From assembly GCA_017744715.1 (NCBI GenBank), contig JAGIAT010000007.1:345346-409345 (forward strand): 64,000 bases of DNA. Direction: 5' to 3'. Source of the DNA: Niabella sp. (GTDB lineage Bacteria > Bacteroidota > Bacteroidia > Chitinophagales > Chitinophagaceae). Positions 35,262 through 43,548 of this stretch are shown here, piece after piece. Each line of letters begins with the position of its first letter. Position 1 is the stretch's first letter. Under the pieces are notes generated by a model that did not search any database, was not told where the DNA came from, and saw nothing but the letters and a program-made list of their open reading frames with translations. A program made the translations under genes and the position numbers.

Positions 35262-35556
35262 ACCTGTAGTTTTGATAAAGCTAAGCTTTTGCCGGCGTAT
35301 TGTAAAGTCTTTTAAAGCGGCTGTATCAGCGGTAGCTCAATCATTATTCGTTGAGGCGACCGAGAGGACCGGGGATAAACTGGCTCATATAAATGATGCT
35401 AACCACACTCAATGTATTCCCGGCCATTCATGTCTTCCTGCCTGTAGTATTTATCGAAATAGAGGCCTTCCACAAATACCGTGTTGCGGCTCCCATTAAT
35501 CTAGGTTAAGTGTAGCTCTGCAGAAGGGTGTTACATTTGTAATTAAAATAAAAAAT

Positions 35557-36597
35557 ATGGAACTCGGTATCAGTATGTTTGGTGACCTTCATTTTGATCC
35601 TGCAACCAACACGGTTCAGGCGCCGGGTGAACGGTTGAAGGAAATCATAGAAGAAATAAAATTAATGGATGAGGTAGGCCTAGACTATTTTGGTATTGGC
35701 GAGCACCATCGTCCGGATTATGCGGTTCCCAGCCCGGAGATTGTGCTGGCAGCAGCTTCAACTGTTACAAAAAACATTAAACTGGGCAGTGCGGTGTCGG
35801 TGATCAGTTCGTCGGACCCGGTGAAGCTGTATCAGAATTTTGCAATGGTAGACCTGCTTTCCGGTGGCCGGGCAGAGCTAATGGCCGGCCGGGGAAGTTT
35901 TATTGAATCTTTTCCGCTGTTTGGATATGACCTGCGCGACTATGACGCTTTATTTGAAGAGAAACTGGACCTGTTATTAAAGATCAATAAGGAGCCTGTC
36001 GTTACCTGGAAGGGAAAGCACCGGGCGCCATTGCAGGAGCAGATGGTATTGCCAAGGGCTGCCAATAATCACCTGCCGGTTTGGATCGCGGTTGGCGGTA
36101 CGCCTTCTTCGGTAGAACGCGCAGGGCGTTTGGGGTTGCCGCTGATGATTGCCATTATTGGCGGGTCGCCTGCTCAGTTTCAGCCCTTCTTTGAATTGTA
36201 TAAGGAAACCTGGCAGCAATATGGGCACCCGATGGATCAGTACCAGGTAGGTATTCATGTGCATGGGTTTTATGGGGAAGACAGTGCCGCTCTTAGCGAA
36301 ATGTATTATCCGCTGTATGCGGCCCAAATGGACCGCGTGGGGCGTACAAGAGGATGGCCTCCGTACCGGAGGAATCAGTTCGATTTCGGTAAAACCAAAA
36401 ACGGAGCACTGGTGATCGGTGATGCCAACGAGGCAATTGATAAAATTTTATACCTGCAGGAATTATTCGGACTTACCCGTTTTGCCACGCATATGGATAC
36501 CGGCGCGCCCCAACATAAGGATATTATGAAATCCATTGAGATCTATGGTACCAAAATCGCACCGAAGGTGCGTGAGGCGCTGAAGAAGCAGGGGTAA
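35557..36597 (+). CDS. LLM class flavin-dependent oxidoreductase
   Basis: A 346-residue TIM-barrel enzyme of the bacterial luciferase-like family that uses reduced FMN or F420 supplied by a partner. Family motifs are MDEVGLDYFGIGEHHRPDY near residue 45, the loop GSAVSVISSSDPVKLYQNFA, and GRAELMAGRGSFIESFPLFG. Such proteins are commonly annotated as alkane- or luciferase-like monooxygenases and the substrate is rarely known. It stands alone, with a spacer of just under 300 bp upstream that shows no recognisable feature. Confidence 0.88.
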   Translation: MELGISMFGDLHFDPATNTVQAPGERLKEIIEEIKLMDEVGLDYFGIGEHHRPDYAVPSPEIVLAAASTVTKNIKLGSAVSVISSSDPVKLYQNFAMVDLLSGGRAELMAGRGSFIESFPLFGYDLRDYDALFEEKLDLLLKINKEPVVTWKGKHRAPLQEQMVLPRAANNHLPVWIAVGGTPSSVERAGRLGLPLMIAIIGGSPAQFQPFFELYKETWQQYGHPMDQYQVGIHVHGFYGEDSAALSEMYYPLYAAQMDRVGRTRGWPPYRRNQFDFGKTKNGALVIGDANEAIDKILYLQELFGLTRFATHMDTGAPQHKDIMKSIEIYGTKIAPKVREALKKQG

Positions 36598-36740
36598 GAA
36601 CATGGCGGAACAAGCTTAAGGCGGCAGGTTGTACTTTTTGTTCAGGGCGATAGTTTCAGTATCAATCGTCATCAGGTCTTGAAACAGAACCAGATCGCAG
36701 AATGGCCGGAATGCCAACTTCAAGCCGACAAATCTCACTT

Positions 36741-36830
36741 TCAGTCATGCTGAACTCGTTTCAGCATCTGTCTTTGTTTAGGTCCTGAAACGGGAATAGA
36801 TTCCGGAACCGGTCCGGGATGACATCTTCA
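36741..36830. repeat. Copy of a dispersed palindromic repeat (TCATGCTGAACTCGTTTCAGC type)
   Basis: GTCATGCTGAACTCGTTTCA at 36744 is followed about 35 bp later by a region (CCTGAAACGGGAATAGATTC) and an end (CCGGGATGACAT) that pair loosely with it. Related copies occur inside the element at 28758-28886 and, decayed, near 60131-60156. It lies in the 276-bp gap between the LLM gene and the convergent GlxA-type regulator. The remaining gap shows nothing else. Confidence 0.55.
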
Positions 36831-36873
36831 GGACGAAAGGAATATTTCAGCATCTGTTTATGCCAGGAAGCAG

Positions 36874-37884
36874 CTATGCCGTAAAAGCATAACTGGTCGC
36901 AGGCAGCTCCAGGTTGGCTTTGTAGTATTTGTTGCGGTATTCGATAGGCGTAAGACCCGTTACCTTTTTAAACACATCCCTGAAAGCCTTGGTATCCGTG
37001 TAGCCCACATCATACATCACCTCGTTTATATTCAGGCGCTTGGTTTCAAATTTCCGTTTGGCGGCTTCAATACGTACTCGTTGTATATATTCCAGCACCG
37101 TATTGTTGGTGGCTTGCTTAAACCGGCGTTCAAAGCTTCTCCGGCTTACGGCGATGAGTGCAGCCAACTGGTCGATGCTGATGCGTTCGCCAATGTTCTT
37201 TTCAATAAAATCCTGCGCCTGTATAATGCCTTCGTCATTATGATCTTTTTGCCCTTTAAAGATCGAAAAGGCATTCTGGCTGTTCCGGTCGATATCGATC
37301 GCAAAATATTTGGCCAGGAGGATCGCGGTTTCGCGGTTGGTATATTTCTCAACCAGGTACAACAGCAGGTTCCATATGGAATTGGCCCCGCCGCTGGAAT
37401 AAATTCCGGCCTCGTCGGTAATAACCGTACCATCGGTAATTTCAACCTGGGGGTACAGCTGCATAAACTCATGGTAATAGGCCCAGTGGGTAGAGCATTT
37501 TTTATGATCGAGTATACCGGTAGCCGCCAGCAGGAAGGCCCCCAGGCAAAGTGATGCCACTTCTGTGCCCCGGGCATGTATAGCCGTGATCAGTGGCAGG
37601 GCGGGCTCATTTAACGCTACGGCCTTGCTCATTTCCCCATCAATCAATGCAGGAATGATCAGGAGGTCGGCTTCCGTTACATCTTTTAGCAAACGGTCTG
37701 TAGTTACGGCGTATAACCCGTTGGAAAGCGGGATGGTTTTTTTTAAGCCTACCAGCTCCACTTTAAATTTTGCCGGGTATCCATTGGCAACCAGGAATTC
37801 ATTGGCGGTCTGAAAAATTCTTGCCGCCGGTGTAATGGCCTCAATAACCCCGTTTATGGGTACGTAAATACAGATCCGTTTCAT
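36874..37884 (-). CDS. GlxA family transcriptional regulator (DJ-1/PfpI domain plus AraC-type HTH)
   Basis: A 336-residue regulator. Residues 1-190 are a DJ-1/PfpI-like domain with the nucleophile-elbow cysteine in EVASLCLGAFLLAATGILD and the THWAYYHEF segment typical of the GlxA group. Residues 215-325 carry two AraC-type helix-turn-helix motifs (ERISIDQLAALIAVSRRSFE; LNINEVMYDVGYTDTKAFRD). The frame is open to 37929, but MKRICIYVPINGVIEA is the natural start, so the ATG at 37884 is used. It is divergent from the VOC-family gene, a likely target. Confidence 0.9.
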   Translation of the reverse strand: MKRICIYVPINGVIEAITPAARIFQTANEFLVANGYPAKFKVELVGLKKTIPLSNGLYAVTTDRLLKDVTEADLLIIPALIDGEMSKAVALNEPALPLITAIHARGTEVASLCLGAFLLAATGILDHKKCSTHWAYYHEFMQLYPQVEITDGTVITDEAGIYSSGGANSIWNLLLYLVEKYTNRETAILLAKYFAIDIDRNSQNAFSIFKGQKDHNDEGIIQAQDFIEKNIGERISIDQLAALIAVSRRSFERRFKQATNNTVLEYIQRVRIEAAKRKFETKRLNINEVMYDVGYTDTKAFRDVFKKVTGLTPIEYRNKYYKANLELPATSYAFTA

Positions 37885-38003
37885 GTTGAAAATTTTCGTA
37901 AAGATAATTAATGTATCTGTCGCGAACAACCCCTGTCAATGGCGTATATGCCACCAGTATAAACGCATGGATTTGACCAATTTTGTATTTGAAAGAATCG
38001 CCT

Positions 38004-38429
38004 GTGATCCGGATAAAATCATATTTAACATTTAATGGAAATTGCCGTGAAGCCATGCTTTTTTATAAAAAATGCCTGGGTGGAGAATTGCGTTTCCAAA
38101 CATTGGGGGAGTCCGTAGGAACGGAACAATTGCCCGAAGCGCTGGAAGCCTATATTTTGCAGGCTTCCCTGCGGAGTGCCCATGCAGAAATTATCGCAAC
38201 CGACCTGGTACCCGATGAAGGCCTGTACCAGGGAAATAATATTGCCCTGCTGCTGGAATGCAGGAGCCTGAACGAATTGATACTGGTATATCAGCGGCTG
38301 GCGAAAGGGGGAACGGCCACGCAACGGGTGATCCCTACAAAATCGGGAAGTTACTATGCTTCGCTTACAGACCGTTTCGGCATCCGGTGGATGCTGAATT
38401 TTACACCCGAAGAGGCTACCGGACCGTAA
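38004..38429 (+). CDS. VOC family protein (PhnB/glyoxalase-like)
   Basis: A small cytoplasmic protein of the vicinal oxygen chelate fold. It has the PhnB/3-demethylubiquinone-like pattern SYLTFNGNCREAMLFYKKCLGG, the middle GNNIALLLECRSLNELILVYQRL and the C-terminal TDRFGIRWMLNF. The frame is open from 37983 (TTG); a GTG at 38004 gives the family-typical start MIRIKSYLTF and is chosen, leaving 141 residues. The usual catalytic metal ligands are only partly present, as in many PhnB-like proteins. Its 3' end overlaps the convergent DUF5715-like gene by 14 bp. Confidence 0.8.
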   Translation: MIRIKSYLTFNGNCREAMLFYKKCLGGELRFQTLGESVGTEQLPEALEAYILQASLRSAHAEIIATDLVPDEGLYQGNNIALLLECRSLNELILVYQRLAKGGTATQRVIPTKSGSYYASLTDRFGIRWMLNFTPEEATGP

Positions 38430-38979
38430 CGTGAAAACAGCTGACGTAATACTCCTTTATAAAAAGGATCTTTCCTCTTGCCTGGTAATTGGCCAGTACC
38501 GCATGCAGCGCGCGTTCCAGCCGTTTATTAGGACCTTTGCGGCCATTGAAACGGATATAGGAAATATCGAATGAACTGCCGTAATTGTGAGAACTGAGGC
38601 CGGAAGTGGCATTTCCGTTTACCTGCCGCAGCCGGCTTTGCGAATGTACGGTTCGGGTAAGTGAGGTAACGGTAAAGGTGCTTTTGGTTTGGGCATTGAA
38701 GGAGCGGGCGATCTGGTTCAGCACCGCTTTGGCCCTGGGCGTAAGATAGGGGGCACTGTAATTCAGCTTTTGAACCTGGTAGCCTTTTCCGGCATTTACT
38801 TTAGTAAGCTTTTTTTTGCCTACATAACTTTTAACCTGTGCGCTGCTTTTTAGCAACGGTACGCCGTGTTGCCGCGCCACATCCAGGTGCGCTTTATAAC
38901 GCGCGCTCTGGGCAGAGACCGGGTGCTGCGCAAACAGTCCCCAACACAATATGGCCATGTAAATGATGCCGGGCTTCAT
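38416..38979 (-). CDS. Secreted DUF5715/peptidase M15-like protein
   Basis: A 187-residue exported protein starting at the ATG at 38979 (MKPGIIYMAILCWGLFA signal, cleavage near SAQS); the frame extends 31 codons upstream but that part lacks family character. The C-terminal half resembles DD-/LD-carboxypeptidases of the M15 (VanY/DacB-like) fold: LTRTVHSQSRLRQVNGNATS, then SSHNYGSSFD giving probable zinc ligands His131 and Asp138, and CFHVTVR giving His183. It probably cleaves peptidoglycan stem peptides in the periplasm. It lies just after the polysaccharide cluster but is unlikely to belong to it. Confidence 0.82.
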   Translation of the reverse strand: MKPGIIYMAILCWGLFAQHPVSAQSARYKAHLDVARQHGVPLLKSSAQVKSYVGKKKLTKVNAGKGYQVQKLNYSAPYLTPRAKAVLNQIARSFNAQTKSTFTVTSLTRTVHSQSRLRQVNGNATSGLSSHNYGSSFDISYIRFNGRKGPNKRLERALHAVLANYQARGKILFIKEYYVSCFHVTVR

Positions 38980-39156
38980 AAATCGGGGTATGTAAAACTG
39001 CGGCAAAGATAGGGGTTGGGGACGATTGTAGAAAGTGCCTGCAACCGCCGCGGCATAACCTTTCCAATTCACGAAAACAGGAACTAGAGCAACCCTGGGT
39101 GGCGTACGCTTTCACACGCCGCTACAGGCATAAAATATGGTGCCCCTTATTGTACT

Positions 39157-40014
39157 TTATTTTATTTTTTGAAGATATTCACCGTAGCCGCTTTTGATCA
39201 GTTCAGCCGCCAACTGATCTAATTGTTCTTTTGTTATAAACCCATTTCGGTATGCGATTTCCTCAATGCATCCTATTTTTAAACCCTGCCTTTTTTCAAT
39301 GACGCGTACAAATTCTGAGGCATCTGTAAGGGAGTCGAACGTTCCGGTATCCAGCCAGGCGGTGCCCCGGTCAAGTACCGCCACATGCAGCCTGTTCTGG
39401 CTGAGGTATACCTTGTTTACATCCGTGATTTCGTATTCACCGCGGGCCGAGGGTTTTAAATTTTTGGCAATTTCCAGGACCGTGTTATCGTAAAAGTACA
39501 GACCGGGTACAGCGTAGCTGGATTTTGGTTGCCGGGGTTTTTCTTCGATCGATTTTGCGATGTTTTGTTCGTCAAATTCAACAACCCCATAACGCTCGGG
39601 GTCCGATACCGGATACGCAAACACATAACCACCTTCAATATCCGTTAGCTTTTTTAACTGTGCGCCCAATCCCATCCCATAAAAGATATTATCTCCCAAC
39701 ACCAGTGCCACCTTGTCGGTTCCAACAAAATCAGCCCCAATTACAAATGCCTGGGCCAGGCCATTGGGGGTTTGCTGAACGGCATATTCAAAACGGCAGC
39801 CGATACGTTTCCCGTCACCAAGAAGCCGTTGAAATCCCGGCTGGTCCTCCGGTGTGGTAATGATGAGGATTTCCCGGATCCCGGCCATCATCAAAACGGA
39901 TAAAGGATAATAGATCATCGGTTTATCATATACCGGCATTAATTGTTTGCTGATGGCTTTTGTAATAGGGTACAAACGGGTGCCGGAGCCTCCGGCCAGT
40001 ATTATTCCTTTCAT
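39157..40014 (-). CDS. rfbA: Glucose-1-phosphate thymidylyltransferase
   Basis: First enzyme of dTDP-rhamnose synthesis: dTTP plus glucose-1-phosphate to dTDP-glucose. MKGIILAGGSGTRLYPIT is the nucleotide-binding start, so the ATG at 40014 is used rather than the open frame to 40050. Other motifs are QLMPVYDKPMIYYPLSVLM, LVLGDNIFYG and VEFDEQNIAKSIEEKP. At 285 residues it is full length. It is the last gene of the polysaccharide cluster, 16 bp after rfbC. Because rfbB here is only a stub and no rfbD is present, its product has no onward route encoded at this locus. Confidence 0.95.
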   Translation of the reverse strand: MKGIILAGGSGTRLYPITKAISKQLMPVYDKPMIYYPLSVLMMAGIREILIITTPEDQPGFQRLLGDGKRIGCRFEYAVQQTPNGLAQAFVIGADFVGTDKVALVLGDNIFYGMGLGAQLKKLTDIEGGYVFAYPVSDPERYGVVEFDEQNIAKSIEEKPRQPKSSYAVPGLYFYDNTVLEIAKNLKPSARGEYEITDVNKVYLSQNRLHVAVLDRGTAWLDTGTFDSLTDASEFVRVIEKRQGLKIGCIEEIAYRNGFITKEQLDQLAAELIKSGYGEYLQKIK

Positions 40015-40030
40015 AGATGTAGGTCCTTTT

Positions 40031-40579
40031 TTATGCGTGAAAAATATCATTAAAGAGAGGCAGCTGCAGGTCCTTTTCCGAAACAGCCGCCTTTGAGGCG
40101 GCGATCTGCCAGTCGATATTTAAAAAGGGATCATTATAAGCAACGCCTGTTTCAGATGCTTTATGGTAATAGTTGTCACATTTATAAAAAAAGGTGGCGG
40201 TTTCAGATAATACAGAAAAACCGTGTAAGAATCCCCTTGGTATAAACAATTGGAGTTGATTTTCCTGGCTTAATATTACGGCTATATGCTGTCCGAAAGT
40301 GGGAGAGCCCGGCCGTACATCCACTGCTATATCCAAAACCGTTCCCTGCAGTGCCCGCACCAGTTTTGCCTGGGCAAAATCGCCTGTTTGGGCATGCAAT
40401 CCTCTGATGACACCATGGCCCGAAAAAGATTGATTATCCTGCACAAAATGTACGTTGGTATCCGTTAGCTCACAAAACCGGGCCGCATTAAAGCTTTCGA
40501 AAAAATAGCCACGGGGATCTCTGAATAACCGGGGGGCGATGATAAAGCACCCCTTAAGTTTTGTCTCCGTCACGTTCAT
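40031..40579 (-). CDS. rfbC: dTDP-4-dehydrorhamnose 3,5-epimerase
   Basis: A 182-residue cupin-fold epimerase for dTDP-4-keto-6-deoxyglucose. Motifs are RDPRGYFFESFNAARF, VQDNQSFSGHGVIRGLHAQ (catalytic His in RGLHAQ), LDIAVDVRPGSPTFGQHI, and FIPRGFLHGFSVLSE. Full length. Its start codon overlaps the stop of the rfbB stub by 4 bp (ATGA), so translational coupling has survived the deletion that destroyed rfbB. rfbA follows after 16 bp. Confidence 0.95.
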   Translation of the reverse strand: MNVTETKLKGCFIIAPRLFRDPRGYFFESFNAARFCELTDTNVHFVQDNQSFSGHGVIRGLHAQTGDFAQAKLVRALQGTVLDIAVDVRPGSPTFGQHIAVILSQENQLQLFIPRGFLHGFSVLSETATFFYKCDNYYHKASETGVAYNDPFLNIDWQIAASKAAVSEKDLQLPLFNDIFHA

Positions 40580-40890
40580 GTAATAGAAGAATTATATGGG
40601 TTATTGTAATACTGCTGATCGTCTCCGGTAGTTACATGATCCAGGTGAATAATACCATCCGGCTGATATTTATTAAAGGCAGCCGGTACTTCCTCCGGGT
40701 TTACGATATGCACTTTTTCAAATACATGGTTGGGCGCGGCCCGGAGATCTTTTAAATTTCCGGGGTTTCCGGCGTAGGTTAGTGCATCAATATTTACAAT
40801 GCGGTAACCGGGATAGTTAGGAACAAATAAACGCACCACAGGAGAGCCAATGAATCCGGCACCGCCGGTGATGAAAATTGTTTTAGACAT
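40576..40890 (-). pseudogene. rfbB: rfbB (dTDP-glucose 4,6-dehydratase) stub with large in-frame internal deletion
   Basis: The 104-codon frame starts like an RmlB protein: ITGGAGFIGSPVVRLFVPNY, then DALTYAGNPGNLKDL and KYQPDGIIHL (to about residue 82). It then jumps to what looks like the last 20 or so residues of RmlB (LDHVTTGDDQQYYNNPY). About 240 central codons, including the YxxxK catalytic pair, are missing, yet the frame, start and stop persist. The stub cannot be an active dehydratase. Its stop still overlaps the rfbC start. An alternative is assembly error, but the same pattern occurs in a second gene of this cluster. Confidence 0.82.
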
Positions 40891-40946
40891 AATGCATCAG
40901 CGATAGCGGTCAGAAAAGATCGATTGCACGGAGTAATATAATTTTA

Positions 40947-42200
40947 TCAAACCGGATGTGTTATCGGGTGACTCATTTTGACCGATGATACTGTTGCCCG
41001 GGATACAAGATGCAGCAACTGCTCCAGTATGTTTTCTTTGGAATAGAAGGTGCCTACCACCGCTCTTCCTTTTTCTCCAAGTGCCCGCAGGTAAGGAATA
41101 GATTCCACCTGCAGCTGATTTAGGAAGTCGACCAGTTTTTCGGGATCAGAGTAGGAAAAAGCCCAGCCTACTTTGTTTTCCGTAATAAACCTTGGAATTT
41201 CGGTTTCAGTGTTTCCAACAAATAATATGGGTTTTCCTGCAGCAAGGATGTTATAGGATTTTGAAGGTACGCCCACTCCGTAGAGTTGATCACTAAGACT
41301 TACAAGCCCGATGTCGCATGCGTTGAGGGTTTTGTTGATGTCTTTCCTGGGGAAGGGCGGCAAAAACGTAATGTTCGGAATGCCATTTTCAGATACATAT
41401 CGCTCCAGGTCTTTTTTTGTTGCCCCACCACCTGCAAAAACATAGTGTAGCTGCGGGTTGTTAACACGTGCGGTCAGCTTAATAAAATCCAGCAGATTTT
41501 GCAGGATACCATGGTTCCCGGCAAACAAAATCGTTATTTTCTTCCCTGGCTCAACTGCCGGGTTAGAATTGCCCGTTTTGATCGGGTATACGGTTTCTGT
41601 ATCGGCCCAATTGGGTATAATGACGATGTCGTCTTTGCGTGATTGGGGAAAATGCTCCAGGAGCAGGTTCCGCATGTCTCTGCCGATAACGATGATTTTA
41701 TCAGCAACGTTGCGCGACCGGATAAAGAACCTTCGCATGATTCTATAGACAATATTTTTAGATGAAATATAGCCGCCTGCGATCAGGTTTTCCGGAAAAA
41801 CATCATGCATCAGTAAATAATAATTAAAGCGTTTTATTTTCTTCAGCAACGCATACAAAGGTGTTATAAATGCGGGGTTGGATATTACAAAGACTTTGTC
41901 TTCTTTTTTTATAGCAAAGCTCTTAAAGAATAAACCAAACGAAAGCCCTATCACCCTGATTAAGCGCTTAATTGAATGATTCTTATCCAGGTTAAAATAA
42001 TTCCACCGGTGTATGACAATGCCTTCAAGGTTATCCCGCGTATTGGAGGAAACCCGTTCATAGTCTTTAGGACCACAAATGACATGTACTTCAAACCGCT
42101 CTCTAAATTTGAGCGCAATTTCTGTTGCGATATTCGCTGTTGCAATATCTGTGTCCGGGTAAAATACCTCGGAGATGATCCAGATTTTAATTTTTTTCAT
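40947..42200 (-). CDS. Glycosyltransferase family 4, WbuB-like (probable FucNAc transferase)
   Basis: A 417-residue GT-B transferase acting at the inner face of the inner membrane. The N-terminus KIWIISEVFYPDTDIATANI, the middle LLMHDVFPENLIAGGYIS and the donor-site region YGVGVPSKSYNILAAGKPI match the WbuB/WbbU type, which transfers L-FucNAc in O-antigen synthesis. It lies directly after fnlA, fnlB and fnlC in transcription order, the same order as fnl-wbuB in enterobacterial clusters, which supports L-FucNAc as the donor sugar. A 56-bp gap separates it from the rfbB stub. Confidence 0.85.
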   Translation of the reverse strand: MKKIKIWIISEVFYPDTDIATANIATEIALKFRERFEVHVICGPKDYERVSSNTRDNLEGIVIHRWNYFNLDKNHSIKRLIRVIGLSFGLFFKSFAIKKEDKVFVISNPAFITPLYALLKKIKRFNYYLLMHDVFPENLIAGGYISSKNIVYRIMRRFFIRSRNVADKIIVIGRDMRNLLLEHFPQSRKDDIVIIPNWADTETVYPIKTGNSNPAVEPGKKITILFAGNHGILQNLLDFIKLTARVNNPQLHYVFAGGGATKKDLERYVSENGIPNITFLPPFPRKDINKTLNACDIGLVSLSDQLYGVGVPSKSYNILAAGKPILFVGNTETEIPRFITENKVGWAFSYSDPEKLVDFLNQLQVESIPYLRALGEKGRAVVGTFYSKENILEQLLHLVSRATVSSVKMSHPITHPV

Positions 42201-42375
42201 AATAGTAGGTTAACTAACCCTCTGAGGGGTGTAGTTTAGAAAGGGGCTTTGTTCGACGTTTACATGCTGCCGCATAGACATTTATGCTATACAGCAGGAT
42301 TTTGGTATTTTAAATAGGTTAGTGTATGGCTGGGAGCGCAGAACCGCCAGCGGCTGTTCTGCTGTATTTATCGTA

Positions 42376-43509
42376 TTATTTCTGCCATACTACCCGGTTT
42401 ACATAATCGGTATAACTTAAAATAATTCGCACCATTTTTTCAGAAACATTCGGCATGGAGTAATCTGCTACCTGTCTCAACGATCTTTCCCCAGCCGTAG
42501 GTTGTGCCTTAATCTGTAGTAAGCCTTGCATGATCCGGTCCGTATTCAAGCCTACCATCATTACGGCTGCTTCTTCCATGGCTTCGGGCCGTTCATGCGC
42601 CTGGCGGATGTTCAGCGCCCTGAAATTTAAGATCGATGATTCCTCGGAAATTGTTCCGGAATCAGATAGCGTTGCGTATGAATTCATTTGTAACGCATTG
42701 TAGTCAAAAAACCCCAGGGGCTTTAAAAACTGTACGTTGGAGTGCACTTTTGCCTGTTTTTTTTCAATCATATTTCTTGTTCTCGGATGTGTAGAAACAA
42801 TAATAGGACAGGAATAGGTTTCGGCAATAGTGTTCAGCGAATGGATCAGTCCGTTGAAATTTTGTTCAGCATTGATATTTTCCTCCCGGTGGGCCGATAC
42901 AACAAAGAACGCATCTTTTTTTAATCCCAGGCGATTGAGCACATCCGATCGTTCAATTCCGGGGCGGTAAAAGGTTAACACTTCAAACATCGGGGACCCT
43001 GTTTTTATAATCCTGTCCGGAGCAATGCCTTCTCTCAACAGGTATTCTCTGGCAATATCACTATAGGTAAGGTTGATATCGGCCATATGATCCACGATCT
43101 TCCGGTTGGTTTCCTCCGGTACGCGCTGGTCGAAGCATCGATTGCCGGCCTCCATATGAAAAACAGGGATCTGTCTTTTTTTTGCCGGTATGGCGCACAG
43201 GCAACTATTGGTATCTCCCAGAATAAGGAACGCATCTGGCTGTAGCTGTTCCAGGAGCGGGTCTATTTTAATTAATATGTTTCCTATTGTTTCTGTTGCA
43301 TTTGTGCCTGCCGCGTTGAGAAAATAATCGGGTTTTCGAATTCCAAGTTCATTAAAAAAGATTTCGTTTAATTCGTAGTCATAGTTTTGCCCGGTGTGTA
43401 TTAAAATGTGCTCGATAGCTTCGGACTGGTCGAGGGCTGCCAGGGTCCTTGAAAGCCGGATGATTTCGGGCCGGGTGCCTACTACGGTTGCTACTTTTAA
43501 TCGGTTCAT
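42376..43509 (-). CDS. fnlC: UDP-N-acetylglucosamine 2-epimerase family, FnlC-like
   Basis: A 377-residue non-hydrolysing UDP-HexNAc 2-epimerase of the WecB fold. Motifs are VATVVGTRPEIIRLSR, HTGQNYDYELNEIFF, ILGDTNSCLCAIPAKKRQIP, and the late NSYATLSDSGTISEESSIL. Together with the FnlA- and FnlB-like proteins encoded just upstream it should perform the last step to UDP-L-FucNAc. A plain ManNAc-forming WecB role is possible, but the neighbours favour FnlC. A 175-bp gap without recognisable features follows before the GT4 gene. Confidence 0.88.
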   Translation of the reverse strand: MNRLKVATVVGTRPEIIRLSRTLAALDQSEAIEHILIHTGQNYDYELNEIFFNELGIRKPDYFLNAAGTNATETIGNILIKIDPLLEQLQPDAFLILGDTNSCLCAIPAKKRQIPVFHMEAGNRCFDQRVPEETNRKIVDHMADINLTYSDIAREYLLREGIAPDRIIKTGSPMFEVLTFYRPGIERSDVLNRLGLKKDAFFVVSAHREENINAEQNFNGLIHSLNTIAETYSCPIIVSTHPRTRNMIEKKQAKVHSNVQFLKPLGFFDYNALQMNSYATLSDSGTISEESSILNFRALNIRQAHERPEAMEEAAVMMVGLNTDRIMQGLLQIKAQPTAGERSLRQVADYSMPNVSEKMVRIILSYTDYVNRVVWQK

Positions 43510-43548
43510 TAAGTTGCTTTATTTAGAATGATTCGAGGTGGTACAAAT

